Positions 1 to 8,228 are shown, counted from the first letter of the stretch. The stretch is DNA of 64,000 bases from Tessaracoccus lacteus (GCF_029917005.1 NZ_CP123967.1:2914001-2978000), one strand, 5' to 3'. The notes: generated by a model not told the origin, from the sequence alone. Program-made: numbers and translations.

Positions 1-675
1 GTCGGCCGGGAACTGGTCAAGGACGGCGCCGTCGACGCTCCAGCCGGCGCCGGGATCGGCGGCGTTCCATGCCTGGACCTGGGACTCGAGCTGCGGGCTC
101 ATGTTGCCTCCGCCGGAGGGGAAGAACGTGGTCCCGGACCCGCCGAACATCGGCCCGAAGGTGTACCCGTCGGGGACCCTCTGATCCGCGATGCGGACCC
201 CTGCCTCGGCGTTCGCCCCGGTGGCACCCTGGCTCTTGACCTGGACGACCTTGCCGTCGGAAGCGAACCGCTGGATCAGGACCCGGTTGGGCGTCCCCTC
301 GATCGTGGGAACGTCGTAGTCGGCGTTGCCGGCGCCGGTGTTGTGCATGATGGGGTACTGCAAGGGCGGGTATCCGCGCTCGTCGCCAAACGTAGCTGTC
401 CCGCCGACCGCCAGGGTCCCTTCCAACTCGCTGTTGGCGAGGATTGCGTCGCCCGTGACGAAGAGGGTGTAGCCGTTCTCCGAGTCGGTCGGCGTCGCCG
501 CCCCCATCGGGTTGCAGGAGCCCGTCTCACCTTCGTCGGCGGCGGTGGCGGGGGTCAGCAGGACCGCCGACGACACCCCAATGACGGCCACCGCCAGGGT
601 GGCCGCCGCGAGCCGGCGCCCGATCCCTCGGTTCGATTGCTGCTGCTGTCCTGGTACTCGTTGATTCACGCTCAT
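1..675 (-). CDS. Secreted choice-of-anchor A family protein, 3' end outside the window
   Basis: The frame is open from an ATG at 675 to the window edge (225 codons), so the C-terminus is missing. Residues 1-50 form a signal peptide: a basic n-region, a hydrophobic core (AAATLAVAVIGVSSAVLL) and an A-rich cleavage region near TPATAADEG. The mature part begins GSCNPMGAATPTDSENGYTL and contains ELEGTLAVGGTATFG, a pattern typical of choice-of-anchor A domains, which occur in surface proteins held by a C-terminal anchor. The anchor itself is not visible here. The upstream GAGCGAAG is only a weak ribosome site. It lies on the same strand as the ribosomal operon but after that operon's terminator. 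A surface adhesin role is inference. Confidence 0.72.
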   Translation of the reverse strand, partial: MSVNQRVPGQQQQSNRGIGRRLAAATLAVAVIGVSSAVLLTPATAADEGETGSCNPMGAATPTDSENGYTLFVTGDAILANSELEGTLAVGGTATFGDERGYPPLQYPIMHNTGAGNADYDVPTIEGTPNRVLIQRFASDGKVVQVKSQGATGANAEAGVRIADQRVPDGYTFGPMFGGSGTTFFPSGGGNMSPQLESQVQAWNAADPGAGWSVDGAVLDQFPAD

Positions 676-847
676 CACTTCGCTCGTGGACTACATCACA
701 CGACGGGCAGTCCCCCGCCGCCGACTGGACAGGGTAGTGAGCAGCTGAGATGAGTGGAAAACCGCTGCGCTTGCGTTGCGCAGGGTGACGCATCGGGTGA
801 GCGCGGGGGTGACCCGAGCCCCTACCCTCCGACCCCTCCCCGTCGCG

Positions 848-931
848 CGATGAGCACGACACACTTGTCGTCGATGAAAAACCTCGATGCGAGCGCTCGC
901 AGGCCCAACGAGCAGGAGGATGTGCTCATCG
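848..931 (+). repeat. Dispersed 84-bp inverted-repeat element, copy 1
   Basis: It starts CGATGAGCAC and ends GTGCTCATCG (10-bp perfect terminal inverted repeat). The left end continues GACACACTTGTCGTCG and the right end is preceded by CGAGCAGGAGGAT. The interior (about 874-905) differs from the other copies. This copy lies between the rplI terminator and the start of the secreted protein gene. Confidence 0.85.
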
Positions 932-987
932 CCGCAGCGGTCGACGAGGTGCCCAGTCCAGCCCCACCCGGAGCGGTCCGCGGGCAT

Positions 988-1024
988 CAGAAAGGGCCCC
1001 GTCGCCGAAGCGTCGGGGCCCTCT
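988..1024 (-). terminator. Terminator of the rpsF-ssb-rpsR-rplI operon
   Basis: Read on the minus strand, AGGGCCCCG pairs with CGGGGCCCT around a 12-base loop, followed by TTTCT. It lies 19 bases past the rplI stop codon, as expected for an intrinsic terminator. Confidence 0.8.
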
Positions 1025-1042
1025 CGTCAGCTGTGATCTAGA

Positions 1043-1489
1043 TCACTTGGCGACGACCTCGAAGGGAACCTTCGCGGTCACGGCGCCGTGCAGCTTGACC
1101 GACGCGAAGTGCGCGCCGGCGGTCTTGACAGGCTTCGCGAAAGACACGGAGCGCTTGTCGATGGTGGGGCCTCCGGCCTTCTTCACCGCGACGGCGAAGT
1201 CGTTGGAGGTGATGGCGCCAAACAGGGAACCGGTGTCAGATACGCGGGCGCCGACCTGGACGGTCAGACCCTCGAGCTGCTGGCGGATCTCCTGGGCGTG
1301 CTCGACGCCCCGGACCTCGCGAGCGTCACGAGCGCGCTTGATGCCCTCGATCTGCTTCTCGTTGCCGCGGGTCCAGGCGATGGCCTTGCCCTGGGGCAGG
1401 AGGTAGTTGCGGCCGTAGCCGTCCTTGACCTCGACGATGTCGCCGGCGATGCCGAGCTTGTCAACGGTGCTGGTCAGAATGAGCTTCAT
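1043..1489 (-). CDS. rplI: 50S ribosomal protein L9
   Basis: This 148-residue protein matches the usual length and layout of bL9. It has an N-terminal RNA-binding domain beginning MKLILTSTVDKLG with the signature GYGRNYLLPQGKAI, a long connecting helix (about 45-75) rich in charged residues, and a C-terminal domain (about 80-148). L9 binds 23S rRNA near the L1 stalk and helps keep the reading frame. It is the last gene of the rpsF-ssb-rpsR-rplI operon, 17 bases after rpsR, and is followed by an intrinsic terminator. Confidence 0.98.
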   Translation of the reverse strand: MKLILTSTVDKLGIAGDIVEVKDGYGRNYLLPQGKAIAWTRGNEKQIEGIKRARDAREVRGVEHAQEIRQQLEGLTVQVGARVSDTGSLFGAITSNDFAVAVKKAGGPTIDKRSVSFAKPVKTAGAHFASVKLHGAVTAKVPFEVVAK

Positions 1490-1506
1490 AGTTCGTCCCT
1501 CTCCGA

Positions 1507-1746
1507 TCAGCGAGCGGTCGACGCGTACGGCAGCAGGGCAACCTCGCGCGCGTTCTTGACGGCGATGGCGACCTTGCGCTGGTCCTGGACCGAAAGGCCA
1601 GTGACGCGGCGGGCGCGGATCTTGCCACGCTCAGAAATGAACTTCTTGAGCGTGTTGATGTCCTTGTAGTCGATGTTGGCGACGCGGGTCGTCTTCACCG
1701 GCATGATCTTCTTCTTGTTCACAGACTTGCGCTGTGGACCGGCCAT
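1507..1746 (-). CDS. rpsR: 30S ribosomal protein S18
   Basis: A basic 79-residue protein with the bS18 core ([19 protein letters not shown], then [18 protein letters not shown] and [19 protein letters not shown]). S18 pairs with S6 on the platform of the small subunit. I start it at the ATG at 1746, because AAGGAG lies just upstream and the six-residue extension from 1764 would overlap that site. It sits between ssb and rplI in the standard order. No zinc-binding Cys cluster is present, so this is a C-minus type S18. Confidence 0.97.
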   Translation of the reverse strand: MAGPQRKSVNKKKIMPVKTTRVANIDYKDINTLKKFISERGKIRARRVTGLSVQDQRKVAIAVKNAREVALLPYASTAR

Positions 1747-1813
1747 TGTGGTGCTCTCCTTCATGGATGGGCCGTTGGGCCCTGAAAGCCCGTCTTGCGA
1801 CGGAATGTGCCAG

Positions 1814-1831
1814 CTAGCCCCGGAGGGCTAG
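1814..1831 (-). promoter_or_regulatory. Intercistronic hairpin between ssb and rpsR
   Basis: CTAGCCC and GGGCTAG form a 7-bp perfect stem with a CGGA loop, 13 bases after the ssb stop and without a T tract. It may be an mRNA 3'-end stabiliser or partial attenuator that sets the SSB to S18 ratio; that role is inferred. Confidence 0.45.
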
Positions 1832-1843
1832 ATAAGCGATGGA

Positions 1844-2380
1844 TCAGAACGGGGGCTCTTCGGGCTGCGACGACTGGGCCCACGGATCGTTTCCGCCGCG
1901 GTTGCCGCCGGCATTGCTGCCGGAGCTGGCCCAGGGGTCGTTGCTGGTGTTCTGCTGCTGAGGAGCCTGACCGCCCTGGTTGCCCTGCCAGTTGCCGCCA
2001 CCGCCGCCGCCACCGCTCGAGGAGCGGGTGACCTTGGCCGTCGCGTACCGCAGAGCGGGACCGACCTCGTCGACATCCACCTCAAAAACCGTGCGCTTCT
2101 CGCCCTCGCGGGTCTCGTAGCTGCGCGACTTCAGACGCCCGGAGACGATGACGCGCATTCCCTTGGTGAGGGACTCGGCCACGTTCTCGGCGTACTGACG
2201 CCACACCGAACAGTTGAGGAACATGGAGTCGCCGTCCCGCCACTCGTTCGCCTGACGGTCGAACTGGCGCGGGGTGGACGCGACGGTGAAGCTCGCGACA
2301 GCAGCGCCACTGGGCGTGAAGCGGAGTTCAGGGTCGGACGTCAGGTTGCCGACCAGAGTGATCTGGGTATCGCCTGCCAT
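1844..2380 (-). CDS. ssb: Single-stranded DNA-binding protein
   Basis: 178 residues. The N-terminal OB fold (about 1-110) starts [20 protein letters not shown] and contains the family pattern [28 protein letters not shown] Gly/Asn/Gln-rich disordered linker (about 122-165) follows, and the protein ends in the acidic tip PEEPPF, which in this family docks replication and repair partners. It coats single-stranded DNA during replication and repair. It is the second gene of the rpsF operon, the usual place for bacterial ssb. Confidence 0.97.
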   Translation of the reverse strand: MAGDTQITLVGNLTSDPELRFTPSGAAVASFTVASTPRQFDRQANEWRDGDSMFLNCSVWRQYAENVAESLTKGMRVIVSGRLKSRSYETREGEKRTVFEVDVDEVGPALRYATAKVTRSSSGGGGGGGNWQGNQGGQAPQQQNTSNDPWASSGSNAGGNRGGNDPWAQSSQPEEPPF

Positions 2381-2474
2381 GTTGGATGCCTTCCGATGGA
2401 TTCGGACGTTGGGTTCGTGTGCCCATCATGGCCTGTCCGGGGGACAGAACGGGACGGGAGTCAGAACCTGTTGA

Positions 2475-2768
2475 TTACTTCTTGACGTCCACTCGCTGCA
2501 CCTTGGTGCGCACGATCTTCTCGTCGATCGTCATGAGACGATCCAGCTCCGAGACGACCGCGGGCTCCGCGGTGAGGGTGACGACGGCGTAGACGGCCTC
2601 GGACTTCTTGTTGATGTCGTAGGCGAGTCGACGGCGACCCCAGTGGTCGACCTCGTCGACCGTGCCACCACCGTTGGTGATGACCTCAAGGTGCTTGTCG
2701 ATCAGTGCGGGCACCTGGCGATCGTCAACGTCGGAATCGACGAGGACCATGACTTCGTACTTACGCAT
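2475..2768 (-). CDS. rpsF: 30S ribosomal protein S6
   Basis: 97 residues, normal for bS6: MRKYEVMVLVDSDVDDRQV at the start, then EVDHWGRRRLAYDINKKSEA and a C-terminal helix ending VQRVDVKK. S6 forms a heterodimer with S18, encoded two genes downstream. I chose the ATG at 2768 because an excellent AAGGAGGTG lies 9-17 bases upstream; the 49-residue extension from 2915 is out of character for S6. It opens the operon. Confidence 0.97.
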   Translation of the reverse strand: MRKYEVMVLVDSDVDDRQVPALIDKHLEVITNGGGTVDEVDHWGRRRLAYDINKKSEAVYAVVTLTAEPAVVSELDRLMTIDEKIVRTKVQRVDVKK

Positions 2769-2797
2769 GCTGCAGCCCCACCTCCTTCGGACTAACG

Positions 2798-2818
2798 GCC
2801 GCGGGTCGATCCCGCGGC
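2798..2818 (-). promoter_or_regulatory. Leader hairpin in the rpsF 5' UTR
   Basis: On the minus strand GCCGCGGG and CCCGCGGC form an 8-bp stem with a 5-base loop, followed by CGTTAGTCCG and the Shine-Dalgarno. Many bacteria autoregulate rpsF through an S6:S18-binding leader hairpin with a CCG bulge. This may be the local version, but I cannot show that the CCG geometry matches. Confidence 0.4.
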
Positions 2819-2856
2819 AGGAGGGCATGGCGGACCCGGAGGTCAGCCAGTGGTCA

Positions 2857-2862
2857 ACTCTA
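2857..2862 (-). promoter_or_regulatory. Candidate -10 box of the rpsF operon
   Basis: TAGAGT on the minus strand fits the actinobacterial TANNNT pattern and lies 39 bases downstream of repeat copy 2. The -35 is weak. Confidence 0.4.
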
Positions 2863-2900
2863 CCCGTCGGCTCCGACCCGCGCGAAATCGGTCGGCGCGG

Positions 2901-2984
2901 CGATGAGCACGACACACTTGTCGTCGCACGAGAACAGCGATGTGAGCGTTCGCCACGTCGACGAGCAGGAGGATGTGCTCATCG
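2901..2984 (+). repeat. Dispersed 84-bp inverted-repeat element, copy 2
   Basis: The same conserved ends as copy 1 (CGATGAGCAC...GTGCTCATCG) with a different interior (CACGAGAACAGCGATGTGAG). It is placed upstream of the rpsF promoter and downstream of the SGNH hydrolase gene. Confidence 0.85.
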
Positions 2985-3021
2985 CCGACTGCGTGACTGC
3001 CCCCGACGACGACCGCCCGAG

Positions 3022-3771
3022 TCACTCGGCAGGGGGCGTCAGTTCCGCGACCCTCCCGCTGGCGACGAGCTCCGCCCAGAACAGATCCGCCCAGGCCAGG
3101 TAGCCCTTGTCGTTAGGGTGGAACCAGTCGCCGGCCGTGTGGCGGTGGAACCGCAGGTAGCCCGTCTGCTTGGTCGCCTCGAAGAGCGGCACGAGATGGT
3201 GCCCGTGCAGTTTCACCAGCTTCGCCGCGACGTCGCTCATCTTCTTCGCCCGCACCCCGAGGTTCGGCAGGGTGAACCACGGCACGTCGCCGACGAAGCT
3301 GCCCGCGGGCAGCTCCCCCAGGATGGTGTCCAGGCTCGCGGCGAACGACTCGACGGTGTTGCTGCCGCTGAACACGACGTCATTGCCGCCGATGTCCAGC
3401 GTCACAAGGTCGGGCGTGAAGCGCAGGTCACGCAGGACCGGGAGCTGGTCGCGGACGACGTCTCCGCTGACCGTGCCCGACACCGACAGGTTGGTCACCA
3501 CCACCGGTCGCCTGGTTGCCTCACGCAGCCGCTCCGCGATGATCGACACGTAGCTGGCCTCGACGCTGCTCGCGCCCACGCCCTGAGCCGCGGAGTCGCC
3601 GAGGGCGACGTAATGGATGACGCCGTCGGTGTGGTGGTGCCCCCTGCCCCAGTGCTGCGCATAGTCGTCGACGTGGCGGGCGATGGTCCGGGCACCCCTG
3701 AGGTAGCGCACCGCGATGGTGCCGAGCGCCGCAACACCGGCCCCGATCGCCAGCTTGTGCGAGGTCTTCAT
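3022..3771 (-). CDS. SGNH/GDSL-type lipase or esterase
   Basis: 249 residues with an N-terminal hydrophobic segment (about 8-25), so probably membrane-anchored or exported. The SGNH blocks are present in order: block I VALGDSAAQG with the nucleophile Ser, block II Asn in NLSVSG, block III DIGGND, and block V DWFHPND with the Asp-His pair. Such enzymes cleave carboxyl esters (lipids, acylated sugars or peptidoglycan acetyl groups); the substrate cannot be read from sequence. Its start overlaps the rhodanese stop by 4 bases (ATGA), so the two genes are translationally coupled. Confidence 0.88.
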   Translation of the reverse strand: MKTSHKLAIGAGVAALGTIAVRYLRGARTIARHVDDYAQHWGRGHHHTDGVIHYVALGDSAAQGVGASSVEASYVSIIAERLREATRRPVVVTNLSVSGTVSGDVVRDQLPVLRDLRFTPDLVTLDIGGNDVVFSGSNTVESFAASLDTILGELPAGSFVGDVPWFTLPNLGVRAKKMSDVAAKLVKLHGHHLVPLFEATKQTGYLRFHRHTAGDWFHPNDKGYLAWADLFWAELVASGRVAELTPPAE

Positions 3772-4148
3772 CGACGCCCCCGGTACTTGCCCGGCAGCAC
3801 CGGGTTGCCGTCCTTGGCCCAGGCCCTCAGCCCGCCGGCGACCGACTCGGCCAGCACACCCTGCTCACGCAGCTGCCTGGCGACGATCGTGCTGCGCAGC
3901 CCGTTGTCGCACATCACGACGATCGCCGCGTCACGTTCGGCCAGCGGGTCGTCGCCGTGGATCGCGTCGAGAGGGTCGGTCGCCAGCGCCTTCGGGTCGA
4001 CGGGGCGGGCGCCGGGCGCGTGCCCGGCCTCGTACTCGTTCGGCGTCCGCACGTCGATCAGCACCGCGCCCTTGCTGAGCGCCATCAGGGTCTCGTCGAT
4101 GCTGAGCCCCGACGACGACCCCTTCCCCAGAAAATCCAGCAGTCCCAT
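3768..4148 (-). CDS. Rhodanese-like domain protein
   Basis: A single-domain rhodanese of 126 residues. VLIDVRTPNEYEAGHAPGA is the family's entry motif, and the active-site loop reads VVMCDNGLRST, with the catalytic Cys in a six-residue loop typical of sulfurtransferases. It would carry a persulfide on Cys for sulfur transfer or redox signalling; the partner is unknown. The ATG at 4148 is preferred over a long upstream extension because the fold begins right after it. It lies in a four-gene minus-strand group with fadD, a membrane protein and the SGNH hydrolase. Confidence 0.85.
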   Translation of the reverse strand: MGLLDFLGKGSSSGLSIDETLMALSKGAVLIDVRTPNEYEAGHAPGARPVDPKALATDPLDAIHGDDPLAERDAAIVVMCDNGLRSTIVARQLREQGVLAESVAGGLRAWAKDGNPVLPGKYRGRR

Positions 4149-4192
4149 GCCCTCAATCTTCTCTCTGCGGACCAGCCCCTCGGCCCGATTCC

Positions 4193-4531
4193 CTACAGGA
4201 TGCCCTGAAACAGCAGCCCGACGATGCCGATGACCAGCGACAGACCGATCCCGAGCAGCGCATACCCGGCCCACCGCCTGCGCGACCAGAACACCGTCAG
4301 CCCGAACACGACGACGGTGGCGACGGCCAGCGCCACCGCCAGCACGCTCAGCCACGGCGACGGGCTCGCCACCTCGAAGTCCAGGCCCGAGCTGTCGTAC
4401 GCGGGCACCAGCAGCCACGTCAGCGCCGCCAGCGCCCCGGGCGCCGACAGGACGAGCCCCAGCAGACCCATGCACGCCGCCCCGAGGCGCGTGCTCCAGA
4501 ACGGCCTCCTCTTCTGGCGCTTCTGCGTCAC
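4193..4531 (-). CDS. Small membrane protein of unknown function
   Basis: 112 residues starting at GTG, with a basic N-terminus (TQKRQKRRPF) followed by about three membrane segments (about 16-42, 60-80, 88-110) separated by a short polar loop (YDSSGLDFEVASPSPW). I do not recognise a family. The gene starts 15 bases after the acyl-CoA synthetase stop and is probably co-transcribed with it. Confidence 0.65.
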   Translation of the reverse strand: MTQKRQKRRPFWSTRLGAACMGLLGLVLSAPGALAALTWLLVPAYDSSGLDFEVASPSPWLSVLAVALAVATVVVFGLTVFWSRRRWAGYALLGIGLSLVIGIVGLLFQGIL

Positions 4532-4546
4532 GCGCGACCCGCCGGC

Positions 4547-6328
4547 TCAGCGCTTGCGCTGCTCATAGCGCGCGTACATCTCGTCGACGATCTCCTTGAA
4601 CCGCTTCTCCACCTCGCGGCGCCGGACCTTCAGCGTGGGGGTCAGCAGGCCGTTGTCCATCGTGAACTCGTCGTGCAGAACCTTGGTGTCCTTCGGCTGA
4701 TCCTGCGTCGGCAGCTTCGCGGTGAGTTCAGCGACGCGCCTCTTCATCTCCTCGAGCAGCTCATTGGACGACATCCAGTCCACCGATGTGCCGGGCCAGT
4801 GCAGCTTCGCGGCAAGGGCCTCCACGTGTGGGAGCGACGGCTTGACCAGCAGCGTGACGTACGGGCGGTTGTCGCCGAGGATGACGGCGTGCTCGAACAG
4901 CGGGTCGGCGAGGATCAGGCCCTCGATGGGCTGCGGCGCGACGTTCTTGCCGCCGAGCGTGACGATGATGTCCTTGAGGCGGTCGGTGATGGTGAGGAAG
5001 CCCTCGGTGTCGACGTAGCCGACGTCGCCGGTACGCAGCCAGCCCTCCTCGTCGATGGTGTCCTTCGTGGCCTCCGGGTTGTTCCAATAGCCCTGCATCA
5101 CGTTGGGGCCGCGGTAGAGGATCTCGCCGAGGTCGCCGATGCGCAGTTCGCCGCCGGGCAGCACCTTTCCGACGGTGCCCTCCTTGAAGTCGGCGGGCGC
5201 GTTGAACGTGACGAGCGGAGACGCCTCGGTCAGGCCGTAGCCCTGCAGGATCGGCAGGCCGATGGAGGCGAAGAACTCCTCGATCTCGATCCGCAGCGGC
5301 GCACCGCCGCAGGCGAGCACGGTCTTGGGGCCGCCGAGCGCGTCGCGGACCGACCCCAGGACCAGCTTGTCGGCGAGCTTCAGCTGAGCCCGCAGCCACG
5401 CGTTCGGCCGACGGCCGGCGCGGTATGCGTATTGGTTGTGGCGACCGATCCGCAGGGCCCACGCGAAGATCTCACGCTTGACCGGCGACCCGGAGGCCTT
5501 GCCGTGCGCCGTCGTGTAGACCGTCTCGTAGAGCTTCGGGACGCTGACGAGCATCGTCGGCTTGGCGAGCACCATCTGCTCGGCGACGGTGCGCGCGTTC
5601 TCGACGTAGGTGTTCATGCAGCCGTGCATCAGAACAACCGTCGTCCAGGCGCGCTCCAGCGCGTGCGACAGGGGGAGGAAGCACAGCGAGTGGTCCTCGG
5701 GCCGGATGTCGAAGAACTTGTCGAGGACCTCGGACTGAGCGACCAGCGCCTTGTGCTGCAGCATCACGCCCTTGGGGTCGCCCGTGGTGCCGGAGGTGTA
5801 GATGATCGATGCGAGGTCGTCGCCGGTCGCGTCGGCGAGGCGGGCGTCGACCGCGTCGGTGGCCGGATTGGCGATGAAGTCCTCGTACGCCTCGAGCCGC
5901 TCGGGCATGCCGGGGTACGGCTTGACGATGACGATGCGCTCCAGCGCGGGTAGCTCGTCGGCGACGGCGAGGACGCGCTCGGCCTCGCTCTGCACGCCGA
6001 CGAACATGACGCTGAGCCCGGAGTCCTGCGCGATGTAGCGGATCTGCTCGGGGGTGCTGGTGGCGTAGATGGGCACGGGAACCGCCCGGACGGTGCCGGC
6101 CCCGAAGTCGATCTCGGACCACTCCGGTCGGTTCCCGAGGAAGATGCCGACGCGGCCACCTGTCTCGACGCCGGCATCGAGCAGGCCCTGTGCGACCCGC
6201 CGGAGCCGTTCGCCGAACTCGGCATAGGTCCGTGTGACCCACCCCTCGCCTTCGCGGATGCGGGTCGCTGTGCGGTTCCGGTTCGCGGCGATGGCCTCAC
6301 GCATGCGCACTGCAACGTGATCGGACAT
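4547..6328 (-). CDS. Long-chain fatty acid--CoA ligase (AMP-forming)
   Basis: 593 residues of the ANL superfamily. The P-loop-like motif IIYTSGTTGDPKGV lies near residue 180; LQGYGLTEASP is motif A5, and the Asp of the hinge region is in WLRTGDVGYVDTEG, followed by DRLKDIIVTLGGKNV. It activates long-chain fatty acids to acyl-AMP and then acyl-CoA, for lipid synthesis or degradation. Start ATG at 6328 has GGGAGG upstream; the 85-residue extension to 6583 runs into the neighbouring leader and is rejected. It heads the minus-strand group that ends with the SGNH hydrolase. Confidence 0.93.
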   Translation of the reverse strand: MSDHVAVRMREAIAANRNRTATRIREGEGWVTRTYAEFGERLRRVAQGLLDAGVETGGRVGIFLGNRPEWSEIDFGAGTVRAVPVPIYATSTPEQIRYIAQDSGLSVMFVGVQSEAERVLAVADELPALERIVIVKPYPGMPERLEAYEDFIANPATDAVDARLADATGDDLASIIYTSGTTGDPKGVMLQHKALVAQSEVLDKFFDIRPEDHSLCFLPLSHALERAWTTVVLMHGCMNTYVENARTVAEQMVLAKPTMLVSVPKLYETVYTTAHGKASGSPVKREIFAWALRIGRHNQYAYRAGRRPNAWLRAQLKLADKLVLGSVRDALGGPKTVLACGGAPLRIEIEEFFASIGLPILQGYGLTEASPLVTFNAPADFKEGTVGKVLPGGELRIGDLGEILYRGPNVMQGYWNNPEATKDTIDEEGWLRTGDVGYVDTEGFLTITDRLKDIIVTLGGKNVAPQPIEGLILADPLFEHAVILGDNRPYVTLLVKPSLPHVEALAAKLHWPGTSVDWMSSNELLEEMKRRVAELTAKLPTQDQPKDTKVLHDEFTMDNGLLTPTLKVRRREVEKRFKEIVDEMYARYEQRKR

Positions 6329-6422
6329 GTGGCTACCTCCCAGGTAGATGACCTGTTCAGGGTACTTGTCGGTCCTGTGCGCCGTCTGTGATCCGCAGCT
6401 TTCTGTGCGGCGGGGGCAGGGG

Positions 6423-6541
6423 TAACATGGGCCGGACCCGAACGAGGAGCAGGAATGACTGATTGAGCCTGGCACGCCGCAGGTGGCGTGCCGTCGATTC
6501 CGACCGCTGCATACCCCCGCGATCCCACAGGACTCAGTCAT
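6423..6541 (+). promoter_or_regulatory. Attenuator-like leader of the ABC-F gene
   Basis: The parts in order are a -10-like TAACAT (6423-6428), a Shine-Dalgarno GAGGAG (6444-6449), a three-codon ORF M-T-D-stop (6455-6466), and a hairpin GGCACGCC/GGCGTGCC (6471-6492). Finally TCAGTCAT (6534-6541) is perfectly complementary to ATGACTGA of the mini-ORF (6455-6462) and includes the first two bases of the main ATG. Pairing would hide the ABC-F start codon, and a ribosome held on the mini-ORF would free it. ABC-F resistance genes are known for ribosome-mediated attenuation; the mechanism here is inferred. Confidence 0.55.
6455..6466 (+). CDS. Three-codon leader ORF (M-T-D)
   Basis: ATG ACT GAT TGA with GAGGAG five bases upstream. 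Its first eight bases can pair with the ABC-F start region. It is likely a sensor of ribosome stalling rather than a functional peptide. Confidence 0.4.
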   Translation: MTD

Positions 6542-8228
6542 GGCGCATTCCCCCGTTCCCGCCGTCGTCGTCGACGGCCTCACCTATTCCCTCTCCGACG
6601 GTTCCGTCATCCTCGATGACATCTCCGCGCGCTTCCCTCCCGGACACACGGGCCTGATCGGCCCCAACGGCTCAGGCAAGTCGACGCTCCTTGCGCTGAT
6701 CGCCGGGCGGCTCACGCCCACCGCGGGCACGATCCGCGCGTCGGGGCGCGTACATCTGGTGCCCCAGCGGCTGCCGTCCGACGGCCGGGTCGCCGATCTG
6801 CTCGGCATCTCCGAGGTCCTGGCCGCGCTGCGCGCCGTCGAGGCAGGGTCGGTCGACCAGGCGCATTTCGACGCCGTCGGCGACGACTGGGATGTCGAGG
6901 CCCGCGCACTGGCAGAGCTCGACGCGCTCGGCTTCGCGGGCGCCTCCCCGCTGCTCGAGCGGGCCGTCGCGACGCTGTCCGGGGGCGAGGCGACGCGCGT
7001 CGCGCTGGCCGGCGCACGACTGGCGAGGGCCGAGGTCACACTGCTCGACGAGCCGACCAACAACCTCGACACCGCCACCCGGCACTGGCTCTACGACGCG
7101 CTCGACGGCTGGCAGGGAGCGCTGATCGTCGTCAGCCACGACCGTGACCTGCTCGACCGGGTCGACGCGCTGGTGGACCTCGACCGGCGCGGCGTGGTGG
7201 CGTTCGGCGGCAACTTCCACGACTACGCCGAGTTCCGCGCCGCGCGCCAGGAGACGGCCGAGCGGCGGCTGAAGGAGGCCGACGCGGGCCTGGCGCGGGC
7301 GAAGCGGCAGGCGCAGGTCGAGTTGCAGCGCGAGGCGCAGCGCAACCGCGCGGGTCGCCGGGAGCGGGCCGCTGACAACGTGAACAAGATGGAGGCCCAC
7401 TACTTCCAGAACCGCTCGGAGCGCGGGTCGGCGGCGAAGGCCGTCGCGCACCAGAAGGCCGTCGCACAGGCAGCCGAGGCGCGCTCGGAGGCCGACGACG
7501 CGGCCCGCACGCACGACGTGATCCGCGTCGAGCTGCCCGACACCACCGTCGCGTCGGGCAAGGAGGTGCTCAAGCTCGCCGTCGGGGACGCCACGCTGGA
7601 CGTCGTCGGGCCGGAGCGCATCCGGCTCGAGGGCGCCAACGGCTCGGGCAAGTCCACGCTGCTTGGCACGATGCTGTCGGGCAAGGCGCCGGCGTGGGCC
7701 GCCGTCCCTCCGGCCGGTGAACCCGCGGCATCGACCGCGGGACTCATGGCTGGGGTGACGGTTTCGCGGACGCCGACCGTCCCCGTCGGGGTGCTGGCGC
7801 AGCGGCTGGATGAGCTCGACGCGTTCAGCAGTGCCATCGACGCGGTCCGTGACGCCGCCCCGTCGCGGACGCCGCACGACGCCCGAGCCCTGCTGGCTCG
7901 GTTCCTGATCCGCGGCGACCGCGCCGACCAGCCCCCGGCGACCATGTCCGGCGGCGAACGGTTCCGCGTCGGTCTGGCCCGCGTGCTGTTCCGCGACCCC
8001 GCCCCACAGCTGCTGGTGCTCGACGAGCCGACGAACAACCTCGACCTGGACAGCGTCGAGCAGCTCGTCGCCGCGTTGGAGGACTACCGGGGCGCGCTCA
8101 TCGTCGTGACGCACGACGAGCACCTGGTCCGTGAGCTGCGGGTCTCCCGGACGTGGTCCGCGTCGCGCGACGGAAGGGGCGTGATGCGGGTCGCTGACCG
8201 GTTCCCTGAGCCTGTCGAAGGGCCCTGA
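6540..8228 (+). CDS. ABC-F family ATP-binding protein (duplicated ATPase domains)
   Basis: About 562 residues with two ABC domains and no membrane segments. The first Walker A is LIGPNGSGKST, with signature TLSGGEATRVAL and Walker B TLLDEPTNNLD. The linker (about 230-330) is charged and helical. The second Walker A is LEGANGSGKST, with signature TMSGGERFRVGL and Walker B LVLDEPTNNLD. ABC-F proteins act on the ribosome, relieving antibiotic or nascent-chain stalling. I start it at the ATG at 6540, since the in-frame extension to 6483 crosses the leader hairpin. The C-terminus is odd: the last residues (RFPEPVEGP) and the stop codon are encoded by the adjacent repeat array, so the original end has been replaced. 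Confidence 0.9.
   Translation: MAHSPVPAVVVDGLTYSLSDGSVILDDISARFPPGHTGLIGPNGSGKSTLLALIAGRLTPTAGTIRASGRVHLVPQRLPSDGRVADLLGISEVLAALRAVEAGSVDQAHFDAVGDDWDVEARALAELDALGFAGASPLLERAVATLSGGEATRVALAGARLARAEVTLLDEPTNNLDTATRHWLYDALDGWQGALIVVSHDRDLLDRVDALVDLDRRGVVAFGGNFHDYAEFRAARQETAERRLKEADAGLARAKRQAQVELQREAQRNRAGRRERAADNVNKMEAHYFQNRSERGSAAKAVAHQKAVAQAAEARSEADDAARTHDVIRVELPDTTVASGKEVLKLAVGDATLDVVGPERIRLEGANGSGKSTLLGTMLSGKAPAWAAVPPAGEPAASTAGLMAGVTVSRTPTVPVGVLAQRLDELDAFSSAIDAVRDAAPSRTPHDARALLARFLIRGDRADQPPATMSGGERFRVGLARVLFRDPAPQLLVLDEPTNNLDLDSVEQLVAALEDYRGALIVVTHDEHLVRELRVSRTWSASRDGRGVMRVADRFPEPVEGP

Noticed and set aside
848-2984. Short conserved peptides (STTHLSS...EQEDVLIA) encoded by the 84-bp element
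   Set aside because: Similar peptides appear only because the DNA is repeated; lengths of 83 and 84 bp break the frame and there is no ribosome site.
2662-4233. Long plus-strand frame antisense to the SGNH hydrolase and rhodanese genes
   Set aside because: Composition is Arg/Gly/His-rich as expected for a shadow in high-GC DNA; the opposite strand carries recognisable enzymes with ribosome sites.
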